From assembly GCA_030432635.1 (NCBI GenBank), contig JAUIMB010000004.1, forward strand, positions 186,001-250,000: a stretch of DNA of 64,000 nt. The letters are read 5' to 3'. The stretch comes from Bacteroidia bacterium (lineage in GTDB: Bacteria > Bacteroidota > Bacteroidia > Flavobacteriales > Flavobacteriaceae). Shown piece after piece: positions 17,638-29,170 of this stretch. Below the pieces are notes generated by a model. It was not told the DNA's origin. It saw only the letters and a list, made by a program, of their open reading frames with translations, and ran no database searches. The translations under genes and the position numbers were made by a program. Every line of letters begins with the position of its first letter. Position 1 is the stretch's first letter.

Positions 17638-19011
17638 ATGCTAGACCACTTCAAAAATCATATCAATACAGTGTTACCTTTCCTTAAGGAAAGCAGGCTT
17701 CTTATTGCCATATCTGGAGGAATTGACAGTGTTGTGTTAGCGCATCTTTGTCACAATTTAAATCTTGATGTGTCTTTGGCTCATTGTAATTTTAAATTAC
17801 GTGGAACGGAAAGTGATGTTGATGAACAGTTTGTGATGGATTTGGGCAAGCAATGGCATCTTGAAGTTTTTGTGCAAAAATTCAACACCGAAGTTTATGC
17901 CAAATCCCATAAGTTGTCGATTCAAATGGCAGCGCGTGAGTTGCGCTATGATTGGTTTAGTGATTTGGCTGAAAGGCTAGGGTTTGATTACATTTTGACG
18001 GCACATCATGCCGATGATAACCTAGAAACATTTTTGATCAATTTTACACGAGGTACTGGGTTGAATGGTTTGACAGGAATTCCGTTAAGAAATGGCAAGT
18101 TTGTTAGGCCATTACTGCCCTTTTCTAGAAATGATATCGAATGTTTCGCAAAAGCGCAGTCTGTTAAATGGCGAGAGGATAGTAGTAATTCCTCTCGAAA
18201 ATATTTAAGGAACAAGTTGCGGCATGAGGTTGTTCCTGTGTTAAAGGATATCAATCCGCAACTCTTGGAAAGCTTTCAGAAAACAATCGATAACCTTACA
18301 GAGACTTCAGAGGTTGTTGCAGATAGCATTGAAGCTTTTAAAAAGCGAGCTGTAAAATCCTCAACGACAAATGAAACGAGGTATCGTATTTCCGAATTTC
18401 TAAATCTGAGTAACCCAAAAGCCTATCTGTTTGAAATCTTTAAGGACTATGGGTTTTCAGAATGGAACGATGTGTTAGACTTGTTAAATGCTCAATCTGG
18501 AAAACAAGTGTTCTCAAATACCCATAGATTGATTAAACATCGAGAGCTTCTAATTTTGACGCAACTAAAACCTGAAAACCAAGAGAATTCGCATGATCAT
18601 ATTAGCATATTTGAACGGGATGTAAAGCTTAAAACCAATTTTGGAATACTGTTTTTCGATGAAGCCGACGCTATTTTCAACGCTTCAAAGAACATAATGT
18701 ATATTGACAAAGAAAGGTTAAAGTATCCTCTGGAATTGAGGCGATGGAGGGCAGGAGACGTTTTCTATCCCATGGGTATGAAGGGAAAGAAGAAGGTGAG
18801 TAAGTATCTAAAAGATGAAAAATTATCAATTTTAGCAAAGGAAAATGTTTGGGTAATCACTTCAGATGACAGCATTGTTTGGGTTGTGGGAATGCGTGGC
18901 GATGAACGCTACAAGGTAACAGACTCGACCAAGGAAATTTTGAAAATTGAATTATTGAAAGATTCAAAAGAACCTTCGGAAAAGGATAAAAATAAAGGGA
19001 GAATTGAATAA
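17638..19011 (+). CDS. tilS: tRNA(Ile)-lysidine synthetase
   Basis: A 457-residue enzyme that attaches lysine to C34 of the CAU anticodon of tRNA-Ile, changing its codon and amino-acid identity. The ATP PP-loop is seen as ISGGIDS near residue 24, and further N-terminal-domain motifs are HCNFKLRG, ILTAHHADDNLETFL and GLTGI. The C-terminal TilS domain includes RRWRAGDVFYPMGMKGKKKVSKYL. The length is normal for the family. It begins the operon tilS - ade - yheT-like (15 and 3 bases between genes). Confidence 0.96.
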   Translation: MLDHFKNHINTVLPFLKESRLLIAISGGIDSVVLAHLCHNLNLDVSLAHCNFKLRGTESDVDEQFVMDLGKQWHLEVFVQKFNTEVYAKSHKLSIQMAARELRYDWFSDLAERLGFDYILTAHHADDNLETFLINFTRGTGLNGLTGIPLRNGKFVRPLLPFSRNDIECFAKAQSVKWREDSSNSSRKYLRNKLRHEVVPVLKDINPQLLESFQKTIDNLTETSEVVADSIEAFKKRAVKSSTTNETRYRISEFLNLSNPKAYLFEIFKDYGFSEWNDVLDLLNAQSGKQVFSNTHRLIKHRELLILTQLKPENQENSHDHISIFERDVKLKTNFGILFFDEADAIFNASKNIMYIDKERLKYPLELRRWRAGDVFYPMGMKGKKKVSKYLKDEKLSILAKENVWVITSDDSIVWVVGMRGDERYKVTDSTKEILKIELLKDSKEPSEKDKNKGRIE

Positions 19012-19026
19012 TCCCAAAATGAAATC

Positions 19027-20652
19027 ATGACAATACAAGGACAAATAGTTGATATTAAAGGAAAGCGCGTTTTTAAAGGTGAAATCACGGTTTCCGAAGG
19101 CAAAATAGTTGCTATCGAAGCCTGTAATCATGATAAAGAGCATTACATCCTGCCTGGATTTGTAGATGCTCATATCCACATAGAAAGTTCCATGTTGGTG
19201 CCAAGTGAATTTGCCAGGTTGGCTGTGAATCATGGAACAGTGGCAACCGTTTCCGATCCTCATGAGATTGCAAATGTGCTCGGAATCAAAGGTGTGGACT
19301 TTATGATTGACAACGGAAACAAGACACCTTTCAAATTCAATTTTGGAGCGCCTTCCTGTGTGCCTGCTACTATATTTGAGTCGGCTGGAGCTGTAATCGA
19401 TTCTGACGGAATCAAACAGTTGATGTCCAATCCAAATATCAAGTATCTGGCAGAAATGATGAATTATCCTGGTGTTCTATTTGATGATCCTGAAGTGCTC
19501 AAAAAAATAGAATGGGCAAAACACTTCAATAAACCCATTGATGGCCATGCGCCTGGAGTTCGTGGTGATGACATTTCAAAATATATTGCTGCAGGAATTT
19601 CAACCGACCATGAATGTTTTACCTATGAAGAAGGTCTGGAAAAACTTCAAAAGGGAATGAAGGTCTTGATACGTGAAGGAAGCGCGGCAAAGAACTTTGA
19701 GGGTTTAATAGATTTGCTTCCCGAGCATTACGAAAACTTAATGTTTTGTAGTGACGATAAGCATCCTGATGATTTAATTGTAGGCCATATAAATCAGTTG
19801 TGTGCGCGAGCAGTTGCCAAGGGAATGGACGTGTTTAAGGTGTTGGAGGTCGCTTGTATAAATCCTGTGAAACATTACAATCTTGACGTAGGTTTACTTA
19901 AGGTTGGTGATGCTGCAGATTTTATTGTTGTTAATGATTTAAAGGATTTTGTCGTTCTGTATAATTATATAGGTGGTGAATTGGTTTCTGGGCAAGGGCA
20001 TTCATTGGTTGAACCAGTTTCGTTTGAAGTGTTAAACAATTTCAATACTGAAAAAAAGAAGGTTACGGATTTTAAATTTGAAGCGTCTTCTAAGCAAATT
20101 CGAGTGATTGAAGCTTTGGAAGGTCAGCTGGTTACAAATGAAATTATTGCCGATAGTTCGATTAAGGATGGAAATTTAGTGTCCAATGTTCAGGAGGATA
20201 TTTTGAAGATGACTGTGGTGAACCGATATCAAAATCAAGAACCAGCCATTGCCTTCATTAAAAATTTCGGCTTGAAGGAAGGCGCCATTGCTTCCTCTGT
20301 TGGCCACGATTCCCACAATATTATAGCAGTAGGTGTTAGTGACGAGATGATTTGTAAGGCTGTGAATCTTGTTATTGAGCATAAAGGTGGTGTTTGTGCC
20401 GTAACTGATTCTAATGAAAGCATTGTCCCTTTACCAGTTGCTGGGATTATGAGCGATAAGGATGGAGCAACCGTTGGAAAACTGTATGCAGAATTGGATC
20501 ATATGGCGAAACAGATGGGAAGCACGTTAAACGCACCTTATATGACCTTGTCGTTTATGGCTTTGTTGGTGATCCCATCGTTGAAGTTGAGTGATAAAGG
20601 GCTATTTGATGGGAATGACTTTAGGTTCACCTCTGTAAATTATGAAGCTTAA
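19027..20652 (+). CDS. ade: Adenine deaminase
   Basis: A 541-residue amidohydrolase-fold enzyme converting adenine to hypoxanthine and ammonia for purine salvage. Metal-site motifs are [13 protein letters not shown] (near residue 45), DGHAPG, STDHECF and [10 protein letters not shown]. The C-terminal Ade domain shows [14 protein letters not shown] and [11 protein letters not shown]. The length and order match the Ade family, whose members are usually Mn or Fe enzymes. It sits tightly between tilS and an alpha/beta hydrolase, which looks like co-transcription rather than a shared pathway. Confidence 0.95.
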   Translation: MTIQGQIVDIKGKRVFKGEITVSEGKIVAIEACNHDKEHYILPGFVDAHIHIESSMLVPSEFARLAVNHGTVATVSDPHEIANVLGIKGVDFMIDNGNKTPFKFNFGAPSCVPATIFESAGAVIDSDGIKQLMSNPNIKYLAEMMNYPGVLFDDPEVLKKIEWAKHFNKPIDGHAPGVRGDDISKYIAAGISTDHECFTYEEGLEKLQKGMKVLIREGSAAKNFEGLIDLLPEHYENLMFCSDDKHPDDLIVGHINQLCARAVAKGMDVFKVLEVACINPVKHYNLDVGLLKVGDAADFIVVNDLKDFVVLYNYIGGELVSGQGHSLVEPVSFEVLNNFNTEKKKVTDFKFEASSKQIRVIEALEGQLVTNEIIADSSIKDGNLVSNVQEDILKMTVVNRYQNQEPAIAFIKNFGLKEGAIASSVGHDSHNIIAVGVSDEMICKAVNLVIEHKGGVCAVTDSNESIVPLPVAGIMSDKDGATVGKLYAELDHMAKQMGSTLNAPYMTLSFMALLVIPSLKLSDKGLFDGNDFRFTSVNYEA

Positions 20653-20655
20653 ATA

Positions 20656-21618
20656 ATGCCAATTTTAGAAGCTAATTATAAACCGCCATTTGTGTTTAAA
20701 AACGGGTTTATAGCTACTGTATTTTCTGGTTTGTTTCGGAAAGCATCAATCGATCAAACTCGAGAGCGTATAGATACTCGCGATGCTGATTTTTTGGATT
20801 TGGACTGGAGCTATACCGAAAATCCATCAAATGAAGTAATCATTTTATTACATGGTTTGGAAGGCCATGCCCAAAGACCTTATGTTACAGGAACGGCAAG
20901 ACTATTTAATCAGAATGAGATTGATGCTGTTTGTGTAAATTTTAGAGGTTGTAGTGGTGAACCTAATCGGTTTTATCATAGTTATCATTCTGGTGCGACC
21001 AACGATTTGGACGATGTCGTATTGCATTGTATTAAAAAAGGCTATACGAATATTTATATTAAAGGCATTAGCTTAGGTGGAAATATAGCGCTCAAATATT
21101 TGGGAGAGGAACGCAGCCTTCCGAAAGAAATAAAAGCAGCAATTGCCGTTTCTGTGCCTGTGTATTTAACTGGTTCTTCAAAGGAGTTACATAAAATAAG
21201 AAATAAGGCTTTCGCCATGCGATTTAAGAAGCATTTGTTGGACAAATTGAGATCTAAATTGAAAGACTTTCCAAATGATATAACTCCTGAAGAAGTGTCC
21301 TCAATTAAAACGTTGCGGGATTTCGATGAGGTGTATACTTCAAAAGCCCACGGATTTGAGAATGCTTTAGACTATTATGAAAAAAGTAGCAGCTTGCAAT
21401 TTCTTCCAAATATCGAAGTCCCAACCTTACTCATCAATGCACTCAATGATTCCTTTTTATCGCCAGAATGTTTTCCGGTGAAAGCAGCAAAACAAAATGA
21501 TAATTTATATTTGGAAATGCCCAAATATGGAGGTCATGTTGGGTTTATACAAAAAGGAGACTTTTACTATAATGAGTTGCGTGCTTTAGAGTTTGTCAAA
21601 GTCAAGAAAAAAGAATAG
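20656..21618 (+). CDS. Alpha/beta hydrolase, YheT/UPF0017 family
   Basis: A 320-residue predicted esterase. A nucleophile elbow GISLGGN supplies Ser, LINALNDSFLS supplies Asp, and GGHVGF supplies His, in the order of an alpha/beta hydrolase. LLHGLEGHAQRPYV and NFRGCSGEPN form the oxyanion region typical of YheT proteins. No signal peptide is seen. Members are thought to act on lipid or short-chain esters, but the substrate of this one is unknown. It begins three bases after the ade stop codon. Confidence 0.9.
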   Translation: MPILEANYKPPFVFKNGFIATVFSGLFRKASIDQTRERIDTRDADFLDLDWSYTENPSNEVIILLHGLEGHAQRPYVTGTARLFNQNEIDAVCVNFRGCSGEPNRFYHSYHSGATNDLDDVVLHCIKKGYTNIYIKGISLGGNIALKYLGEERSLPKEIKAAIAVSVPVYLTGSSKELHKIRNKAFAMRFKKHLLDKLRSKLKDFPNDITPEEVSSIKTLRDFDEVYTSKAHGFENALDYYEKSSSLQFLPNIEVPTLLINALNDSFLSPECFPVKAAKQNDNLYLEMPKYGGHVGFIQKGDFYYNELRALEFVKVKKKE

Positions 21619-21642
21619 ATTTAATCAAATAATGATTTTCTT

Positions 21643-24600
21643 ATGAAGCAGATTTATACTCTTATCACTGTAATAATGTTAGCACAGTTATCCTTTGGAC
21701 AAATCCAGTTTCAAAATCTAACAGCGTATGATAGGTTTGATCACCTTAATGGTGCATTGTATATTCAAACTGCTGATTTGGATTCTGATGGTGATTTTGA
21801 TATAGTTGTTTATGATTTTGGCTTACGATGGTATGAAAATCTTGATGGTTTAGGAAGTTTTGGTTTGGGTCAGGAGATTGGGGATAATTTTGAATCTTAC
21901 TACGGATTCAAGTTAGTGGATTTGGATCTTGATGGAGATATAGATATAGTTACACCTTCCGGATGGTTTGAAAATACAAACGGTGAAGGAACTTTCATGC
22001 AGCAAGATGTATTTACGGTAAATGCACCCGATCAAACTACTGTTAGTATTGCGGATATTGATGGCGATAATGATATGGATGTACTAATATCAAATGTGCT
22101 TTACATAAATGAGAATAACACCTTTGACAATTTCTATGAAGTCTTTGATAACCAATATAGAAGTGGATTTAGTGACCTTGATAACGATGGAGATGAAGAT
22201 ATCATTGTTTTATCTTCTGGGTCATTAAGTTGGTATGAAAATTTGGATGGTCTTGGAAATTTCAGTGCAAGTGTTCTTATAACCGGAGGTTTAAGTGGTG
22301 GAAGATTTTTTGAGATGGCTGATATGGATAATGATAATGATATTGATATTGTTTCTATTTCAATTGGCGACGGAGAAACAAGAGTACATAGGAATTTGGG
22401 TTCTGCAATCTCCTGGAGTGTACAGACAGTTCTTACTAGCTCTGCATATAACTACCGTTCATTGAATGTGACTGATATTGACAATGATGGCGATATTGAT
22501 ATTGGAATTCATAGGGATGCTATTAAATATCGTTGGTATGAGAATGATGGAAGTGGAAATTTTCAAGTAGATATTACAAATTTTGAAGGTAGTAATTATG
22601 CGCACACAGAAGATATTGATGGAGATGGAGATCTTGATTTAATAGCGGAGAATTGTGATTTTGATATCGATTGGTATGATTTTCCCTATGAAGATTCTGG
22701 TGGTTCCTTGGATTTTGAAACTACTCATTTAGTCAATAAGGAGTTGGATTCAAATGTATATGCCGTGTACTCAGATATTGATTCAGATGGTGATTTAGAT
22801 GTTATTTCTAACAACAACTCTGGATGTAACACCAAAGGATTATTTTTGCATAGAAATGTCAATGGCTATATTCTTCGTACAAATGTAGAATTCTTAATTG
22901 CAGAGTCTATCGATTCATTTCAAGCTTTAGATATCGATGACGATGGAGATGATGACCTGATCACTTACCAGCGTTCTTCAGGCTTAGTCAAAATTTTTAC
23001 GAATGAAGATAATGGAGAAACTTTTATAGAACAAAATTCGATAGATACAGCTAATGGTCAAAATAGCTTTTTACTTGAAGATTTGGATGGCGATGGTGAT
23101 AAAGACTTAATTGTTACTTTTGATGATGGTTCTAAATGGTTGGAGAATGAAAATGGAAATTTCATAGGAAATAATCCAATTTCGAATTTTAGCTATCCAG
23201 TAATGTATTCAACAGATATGGATTTCGATGGAGACTTTGATATCGTGTATTTTAAAGAAAATGAAATAGGATGGATAGAAAACACTAATGGTTTAGGTAC
23301 ATTTGGTTCAGAAAACCAAATCGCATTGATAAATGATCCTATAGGTTTAGCGAAAGCTGCTGATATTGACGGCGATTTAGATGTTGATATTGTTACATAT
23401 GCAGAGGATCTCGATGCATTAGTTCTTTTTGAAAATCAAGGAGGAATGGTATTTTCAGATTTACAAATAATTGCTGAGGACATACTGTCACAAAGTTCGG
23501 CAAATTTCACCTCATTAGGACTTAATGATTTTGATGGTGATGGATTGATTGATGTTGTTTGTTCTTCGACTTCAAATTGCGGTGTTTTTTGGTATAAAAA
23601 ATTAGAAGGTATGGCATCTACTTATGGTTCACAAACATGTATTAGTTTTGGCGATAGTAATCATGTCGATGTAGGAGATTTGAATCAAGACGGAGATTTG
23701 GATTTAGTTTCTGCCTCTAATTCCTATTTATATATATTAAAAAATGTCTTAGTTCTTGGAAATCAAATTAATGGTCAGATTCATATTGATTTGGATATGA
23801 ACGGATGCACTTCAGATGATACTGTTGCTGGTAACATTTTAATTTCAAGTTCCAATGGTTCAGATAGTTTTTCAACTTTTTCACAAGATAATGGATCATA
23901 TACTTTAAATGTGAATCAAGGTGACTTCGTGTCTGGTTTAATCCAAATTCCAGATTATTTTACATCAAACCCAAGTTCACAAAATGTCTCTTTTTCAAAT
24001 CTTGGAAATACAGACATTCAAAATTATTGTTTAGAACCTATTGGAACAATAAATGATTTGACTATTGCAATTTACCCATCTTTCAATGACCCAAGACCAG
24101 GATTTGATACAACATATCAATTAGTTTACAGAAATATAGGTACAACACAATTGAGCGGCTCAGTGAGTTTTGAATATGATGACACTAAACTTCAGTTTCT
24201 AAGTGCAACTGAAACAATAGCTTCTCAAACCAGTAACACGTTGGTTTTTGACTACACAGATTTAAATCCATTTGAAACAAGAACAATCGATATGGAGTTT
24301 AATGTCTTTGCACCACCAATAACTGAAATAGGAGATGAGCTAATTTCAACGGCAACCATCAACCCAGTATCTGGTGATGAAACCGAAGAAGATAATGTTT
24401 TCTCTTTAGAGCAAACCGTTATTGGCTCCTACGACCCTAATGATATAACCTGTTTGGAAGGTGAGCAAATATTATTTGAAGATGCCGATAAGTATCTGCA
24501 TTATTTAATCCGTTTTCAAAATACTGGAACGGCAAGTGCTATTAATATTAGGGTAGAAAACGTGCTTGATGACAAACTCGATTGGACCACCATGCAACTG

Positions 24601-25104
24601 GAAAGTTTAAGTCACGATGGTCGTGTTGAAATTATGAATGGTAGTGAGGTCAGTTTCATTTTTGATAACATTAATTTACCAGATAGCACTAATGACGAAC
24701 CAAATTCACACGGTTATATTGCCTATAAGATAAAACCTAGGAATGATGTCTCAATTGGTGATGTCTTTTATAATACTGCTAATATCTATTTTGATTTTAA
24801 TCCGCCTATTACGACGAATACGGCTTCAACTGAGATTGTTGATGCGTTGTCGATTAATGACATTGATAACAAGCCATTCGTGGTCTATCCTAATCCAACA
24901 AATGATGTTCTTTTCATACGTACTGACATAGCTATCAGTGAAATCAGGGTTGTAGATATAAATGGAAGGCAGTTAAAATTGTTACATGATATTCCAAATG
25001 CACAATCCTTCTCAGTTGATGTTTCCGACTTGAATGCTGGACTTTACTTTTTAATTATTCATGCCGAAGAAAGTGCCCAAACGATTAAGTTTATCAAACT
25101 TTAA
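21643..25104 (+). CDS. Secreted FG-GAP/VCBS-repeat protein with type IX secretion sorting domain
   Basis: A 1153-residue protein. The signal peptide is MKQIYTLITVIMLAQLSFG. Residues about 30-700 contain a dozen or more FG-GAP/VCBS units of the kind DLDSDGDFDIVVYD or DIDGDGDLDLIAEN, whose Asp ladders bind calcium and fold as beta-propellers. From about 800 a beta-sandwich region appears, then a DUF7619-like module (SYDPNDITC, YLIRFQNTGTASA, NIYFDFNPPI) found near the end of many T9SS cargos. The last about 75 residues (FVVYPNPTNDVLFI, then VDINGR, then LNAGLYFLII) form the type A sorting domain, so the protein should be exported to the cell surface or medium. It lies alone after the tilS operon. 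Confidence 0.93.
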   Translation: MKQIYTLITVIMLAQLSFGQIQFQNLTAYDRFDHLNGALYIQTADLDSDGDFDIVVYDFGLRWYENLDGLGSFGLGQEIGDNFESYYGFKLVDLDLDGDIDIVTPSGWFENTNGEGTFMQQDVFTVNAPDQTTVSIADIDGDNDMDVLISNVLYINENNTFDNFYEVFDNQYRSGFSDLDNDGDEDIIVLSSGSLSWYENLDGLGNFSASVLITGGLSGGRFFEMADMDNDNDIDIVSISIGDGETRVHRNLGSAISWSVQTVLTSSAYNYRSLNVTDIDNDGDIDIGIHRDAIKYRWYENDGSGNFQVDITNFEGSNYAHTEDIDGDGDLDLIAENCDFDIDWYDFPYEDSGGSLDFETTHLVNKELDSNVYAVYSDIDSDGDLDVISNNNSGCNTKGLFLHRNVNGYILRTNVEFLIAESIDSFQALDIDDDGDDDLITYQRSSGLVKIFTNEDNGETFIEQNSIDTANGQNSFLLEDLDGDGDKDLIVTFDDGSKWLENENGNFIGNNPISNFSYPVMYSTDMDFDGDFDIVYFKENEIGWIENTNGLGTFGSENQIALINDPIGLAKAADIDGDLDVDIVTYAEDLDALVLFENQGGMVFSDLQIIAEDILSQSSANFTSLGLNDFDGDGLIDVVCSSTSNCGVFWYKKLEGMASTYGSQTCISFGDSNHVDVGDLNQDGDLDLVSASNSYLYILKNVLVLGNQINGQIHIDLDMNGCTSDDTVAGNILISSSNGSDSFSTFSQDNGSYTLNVNQGDFVSGLIQIPDYFTSNPSSQNVSFSNLGNTDIQNYCLEPIGTINDLTIAIYPSFNDPRPGFDTTYQLVYRNIGTTQLSGSVSFEYDDTKLQFLSATETIASQTSNTLVFDYTDLNPFETRTIDMEFNVFAPPITEIGDELISTATINPVSGDETEEDNVFSLEQTVIGSYDPNDITCLEGEQILFEDADKYLHYLIRFQNTGTASAINIRVENVLDDKLDWTTMQLESLSHDGRVEIMNGSEVSFIFDNINLPDSTNDEPNSHGYIAYKIKPRNDVSIGDVFYNTANIYFDFNPPITTNTASTEIVDALSINDIDNKPFVVYPNPTNDVLFIRTDIAISEIRVVDINGRQLKLLHDIPNAQSFSVDVSDLNAGLYFLIIHAEESAQTIKFIKL

Positions 25105-25241
25105 AGGCATATAGTATCCTATGGGCATAGGAATCGAAACATCATTACAGAAGTACTTCGATTAAATACTATTCAGGAAATTAAAGTCTGATAGTAATGT
25201 TAATAATAGATTATTTTCTATTTTTAAAGAAAATAGTCTAT

Positions 25242-26780
25242 ATGTTTAAAAAGGTTTATGGAAGTGCGGTGTTTGGAGTTGAAGCCACTACAATCACAGT
25301 GGAAGTCAATGTTGATAATGGTATCGGTTATCATCTTGTTGGATTGCCCGACAATGCTATAAAGGAAAGTAACTTTCGAATCGCAGCTGCATTGCAGAAT
25401 AACGGCTATAAAATTCCTGGAAAGAAAATCATCATTAATATGTCACCTGCCGATTTGCGTAAGGAAGGTTCGGCATATGATCTCACTTTGGCCATTGGAA
25501 TTTTGTGTGCCACGAATCAAATTCAGGGAAATTATTTAGAGCAGTATCTCATTATGGGTGAATTGTCCTTAGACGGAAAGCTGCAACCCATAAAAGGTGC
25601 ATTGCCAATCGCAGTAAAAGCCAAGGAGGAAGGGTTTAAGCGATTTATTCTGCCAAAGCAAAATGCCAAGGAAGCTGCAATCGTCGATGGTCTGGAAGTT
25701 TTTGGAGTAGAAAATATCAAGCAGGTCATCGACTACTTTGATGGTAATGAACAACTTCAACAGACCCTTATCAATACAAAAGCCGAATTCAATAAGCATC
25801 TGAACTTTCCTGAATTTGATTTTGCCGACGTCAAAGGGCAGGAGAGTATAAAGCGTTGTATGGAAATTGCAGCAGCTGGAGGTCATAATATCATTTTGAT
25901 TGGACCACCAGGCGCAGGAAAAACGATGTTAGCAAAGCGATTACCTAGTATTTTACCACCAATGACACTGGATGAAGCTCTAGAAACCACCAAAATACAT
26001 TCAGTCGTTGGTCGTGTCAAAGCACATTCGGGAATCATGGCACAACGACCCTTTAGGAATCCGCATCATACCATATCAAATGTCGCCTTGGTTGGAGGTG
26101 GCAGTTATCCGCAACCTGGTGAGATTTCCCTGTCACACAATGGTGTTTTGTTTTTGGATGAGTTGCCAGAGTTTAAGCGGGAAGTTTTGGAAGTTATGCG
26201 ACAACCTTTAGAAGATCGCGAAGTGACCATTTCAAGAGCAAAATTTACAGTAACCTACCCATCGTCGTTTATGTTGGTGGCAAGCATGAACCCAAGTCCT
26301 GGTGGCTATTTCAATGATCCTAATGCTCCTGTAACTTCTTCGCCTGCTGAAATGCAACGTTATTTGAGCAAGGTTTCAGGACCTTTATTAGATCGTATCG
26401 ATATTCATATTGAGGTGACACCTGTACCTTTTGATAAACTATCCGATGATAGAAGAGGTGAGTCTTCCATTGAAATACGCAAGCGTGTTACAAAAGCTCG
26501 AATGATACAGACCTTGCGTTTCAAGGATTCACAAAAAGTCCATTACAATGCTCAAATGAATACCAAGCACATCCGAAGCTATTGCAGATTGGATGCTGCA
26601 TCTTTAAAGCTTCTTAAGACAGCTATGGAACAGCTTAACCTGTCGGCAAGGGCTTATGATCGTATTTTAAAGGTATCGAGAACCATAGCCGATTTGGAAG
26701 CTTCCGAACACATTCAAGGCCATCATATTTCCGAAGCCATTCAATATCGCAGTATGGATCGCGAGGGTTGGTTAGGGTGA
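25242..26780 (+). CDS. YifB/ComM-family magnesium-chelatase-like AAA+ ATPase
   Basis: A 512-residue AAA+ protein. The N-terminal ChlI-like (Lon S16-type fold) domain starts [11 protein letters not shown] and contains [10 protein letters not shown]. The ATPase core has Walker [11 protein letters not shown] (near residue 220), Walker [11 protein letters not shown] and the sensor [10 protein letters not shown]. The C-terminal Mg-chelatase domain ends RTIADLEAS. ComM relatives promote branch migration of recombination intermediates in natural transformation. ATG 25242 is chosen because the protein then begins at the conserved N-terminus; 25197 would add 15 unmatched hydrophobic residues. Confidence 0.93.
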   Translation: MFKKVYGSAVFGVEATTITVEVNVDNGIGYHLVGLPDNAIKESNFRIAAALQNNGYKIPGKKIIINMSPADLRKEGSAYDLTLAIGILCATNQIQGNYLEQYLIMGELSLDGKLQPIKGALPIAVKAKEEGFKRFILPKQNAKEAAIVDGLEVFGVENIKQVIDYFDGNEQLQQTLINTKAEFNKHLNFPEFDFADVKGQESIKRCMEIAAAGGHNIILIGPPGAGKTMLAKRLPSILPPMTLDEALETTKIHSVVGRVKAHSGIMAQRPFRNPHHTISNVALVGGGSYPQPGEISLSHNGVLFLDELPEFKREVLEVMRQPLEDREVTISRAKFTVTYPSSFMLVASMNPSPGGYFNDPNAPVTSSPAEMQRYLSKVSGPLLDRIDIHIEVTPVPFDKLSDDRRGESSIEIRKRVTKARMIQTLRFKDSQKVHYNAQMNTKHIRSYCRLDAASLKLLKTAMEQLNLSARAYDRILKVSRTIADLEASEHIQGHHISEAIQYRSMDREGWLG

Positions 26781-26809
26781 AAAAATCAACGGCTTTTACA
26801 TAATTAATG

Positions 26810-29170
26810 TTAAGCGACGACACTCAACGTCGTAGGATTGCTTACGCAACCGTTAATTTTATCTAATAATAAGTCGCGTTTTATCGGTTTGGTCATATAA
26901 TCATTCATTCCAATCCTTAGGACACGATCTCTTGTTTCTTCCATGGCATCTGCTGTGACCGCAATTATTGGGATGTTTCCGATGGTGTCTCCCAACGCAC
27001 CATTTCGAATGAGTTTTGTAGCTTCGTAACCGTCCATAATTGGCATTTGTAAGTCCATTAAAACGAGATCGTATATTTCCTTCTTTAGTGCGTCAATAGC
27101 TTCTTGACCATTCTCTACAACCGAAAATGTGGTGTTTGGAAAACTTCCTAATAGCTTACGCATGACCAACTGATTTAGTTTGTTATCCTCAACAACCAAT
27201 ATGTGTAATGGTTTAATAAGGGTACTGCTTTCGGTTTCATGTATGTGTTTTTTGTCCTGTGCTTCAAGCAATGGGATTTCAATATATACATTTGTTCCTT
27301 CATTGGGCTCGCTTTCAAGCGTTATGTTACCATTGAAAAGTGTTATGAGATGCTTCGCGATATTGAGACCTAATCCAATGCCTCCAAACTGACGTTTGTG
27401 ATTTAATCGCATTTGATTGAAGCTGTCAAAAACGGTATTTTTACTTTCTTCATCCATGCCAACACCTGTATCTGAAACCTGAAAGGAAAACAGGCATATG
27501 TTATTGGGTTGTGAAAGGCATTTTAGCTTTAAGACAACAGCTCCAGAATTTGTGAACTTTACAGCGTTGCTAAGTACGTTGTTAAGGATTTGAACTAGTC
27601 TGTCCTGATCACCTTTGATATGGGCTGGGATTTCAGAATCCATATCAAAACGGTAATTCAAGCCTTTCTTTAGAGCTTCGCGCTTCCAATTTTCACTGAT
27701 TTGATTTAAAACAATGGAAGGATTGAAAGTTTCATCCTTAAGTTTGATTTGGTTCTTTTCGATTTTTTCAAAATCCAAAACGTCATTTACGTTACTTAAT
27801 AGACTAATAGTTGCATTTCTTATGATTTGATATGTCTTTCGATTTTCAATGGAATTATTTTGATTGGCCAATTCAGTTTCAACGACACCCATAATGGCAT
27901 TTATTGGAGTCCTCAATTCATGGCTCATGTTAGACATAAAGAAGGTTTTAAGTTCACTGATTTCTTCAGACTTCTTTAATGCCATGCGTTGTGAATTTTC
28001 TTTTTCCTCTCTCAATCTTCGTAAGAGATTTGTCATGGAAAGCGAAAGGAAAATCACCTCGAAACCTGTCCCGAACTTTGAACTGTTGAGCGTATAGAAA
28101 TTTGAAGGCAGCATACCTAGATTGTTCATAACAAATCCTAAGAGCCCTAAGACCAAGAAAAATATTCCAAATGAGAAGTAAGGGTCTATAGACACTTTTT
28201 TGAAACGCATACTAAAAACAGTTGCAAGAATTAGAATGAGACTAAGCAATCCATTCAGATTACTCACAGGATATGCCAACTCAAGTATTTTTGGATTTAT
28301 AAAAAGCATTCCAAATAGCACAACCAATGTAGCATATATGGCAAGGTATAGTTTTTTAAAATGTGGTAAGTAACGCTTTACGTTCAAAAAGTATTCGCAA
28401 TATTTGAGAAGAAAAAAGTTTGAAAACAAAGCTGAGATCAAAACCATTCTACTGTTGATGTAGCCACCATTTGGTATGAAGTATTGGTGTACAAATCCGT
28501 CTAATGCAGCTTGCATTAATGCAATGGAAAATACATATAATCCATAATACAAAAATGTCTTGCTTTTTAAGCTTGTATAGAAGAACAGATAGATTAAACC
28601 AGCCAATAATAATACACCATAAAACAAACCAAGGAATAGTTGCTGGGTATAGTTGTTGTTAATGAATGCTGATTCAGAATATAAATTTAGCGGCAAATTA
28701 ATGGTTTCACCATCACTCATCACTTTCATGTAAAATTCTTGATTGGCTTGCGCTGGCAAAGAAATTTTAAAAACAATCTGTCGATGCTCTGTTGAGCGTT
28801 CATTAAAAGCTATTTGGTCTCCATTTTTCTGTTCAGTTATGACATTGTCTATTTGATACAGATGAACAATGTCTGTTATGGGTCTAGCAGTTTCAAGATA
28901 ATAGACTTTAGGTGTTGTACTACTGTTTTTTAAGGCAAATCGAATCCAATAGGTGTCTGATGTAAAACCGAAATCATGATTTTCAGAAGAGAGATCATGA
29001 TAATTCAATTGCTTATTGTTCAGAATGTCATCAATGGCATAGTTTGAATGGCCCACATTTGTGAACTCAGCATATTCGTATAAATTACCTTGAGATGTTT
29101 CTGGATCGAAAATTGGCTTTTGAGCATACGATAGGCATGCTACCAAGTAGGTTGTTAGTAGTAGTTTCAT
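26810..29170 (-). CDS. Hybrid sensor histidine kinase with 7TMR-DISM sensor and receiver domain
   Basis: A 786-residue membrane kinase. After a signal peptide (MKLLLTTYLVACLSYAQ) the order is a 7TMR-DISMED2 extracytoplasmic domain (about 25-160), seven hydrophobic segments (about 170-385), a short coiled coil, HisKA with MSNMSHELRTPINAIMG, HATPase with the N box ILNNVLSNAVKFT and G boxes DTGVGM and GGIGLGLN, and a C-terminal receiver with VVEDNKLNQ, LVLMDLQMPIMDGYEA and MTKPI. The extracytoplasmic module belongs to a fold that often binds carbohydrate-like ligands. No cognate regulator gene is adjacent, so the fused receiver may signal through a phosphorelay or a distant partner. Confidence 0.93.
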   Translation of the reverse strand: MKLLLTTYLVACLSYAQKPIFDPETSQGNLYEYAEFTNVGHSNYAIDDILNNKQLNYHDLSSENHDFGFTSDTYWIRFALKNSSTTPKVYYLETARPITDIVHLYQIDNVITEQKNGDQIAFNERSTEHRQIVFKISLPAQANQEFYMKVMSDGETINLPLNLYSESAFINNNYTQQLFLGLFYGVLLLAGLIYLFFYTSLKSKTFLYYGLYVFSIALMQAALDGFVHQYFIPNGGYINSRMVLISALFSNFFLLKYCEYFLNVKRYLPHFKKLYLAIYATLVVLFGMLFINPKILELAYPVSNLNGLLSLILILATVFSMRFKKVSIDPYFSFGIFFLVLGLLGFVMNNLGMLPSNFYTLNSSKFGTGFEVIFLSLSMTNLLRRLREEKENSQRMALKKSEEISELKTFFMSNMSHELRTPINAIMGVVETELANQNNSIENRKTYQIIRNATISLLSNVNDVLDFEKIEKNQIKLKDETFNPSIVLNQISENWKREALKKGLNYRFDMDSEIPAHIKGDQDRLVQILNNVLSNAVKFTNSGAVVLKLKCLSQPNNICLFSFQVSDTGVGMDEESKNTVFDSFNQMRLNHKRQFGGIGLGLNIAKHLITLFNGNITLESEPNEGTNVYIEIPLLEAQDKKHIHETESSTLIKPLHILVVEDNKLNQLVMRKLLGSFPNTTFSVVENGQEAIDALKKEIYDLVLMDLQMPIMDGYEATKLIRNGALGDTIGNIPIIAVTADAMEETRDRVLRIGMNDYMTKPIKRDLLLDKINGCVSNPTTLSVVA

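Noticed and set aside
20235-20423. Antisense open frames inside ade
   Set aside because: Shadows of a strongly coding sequence without start signals.
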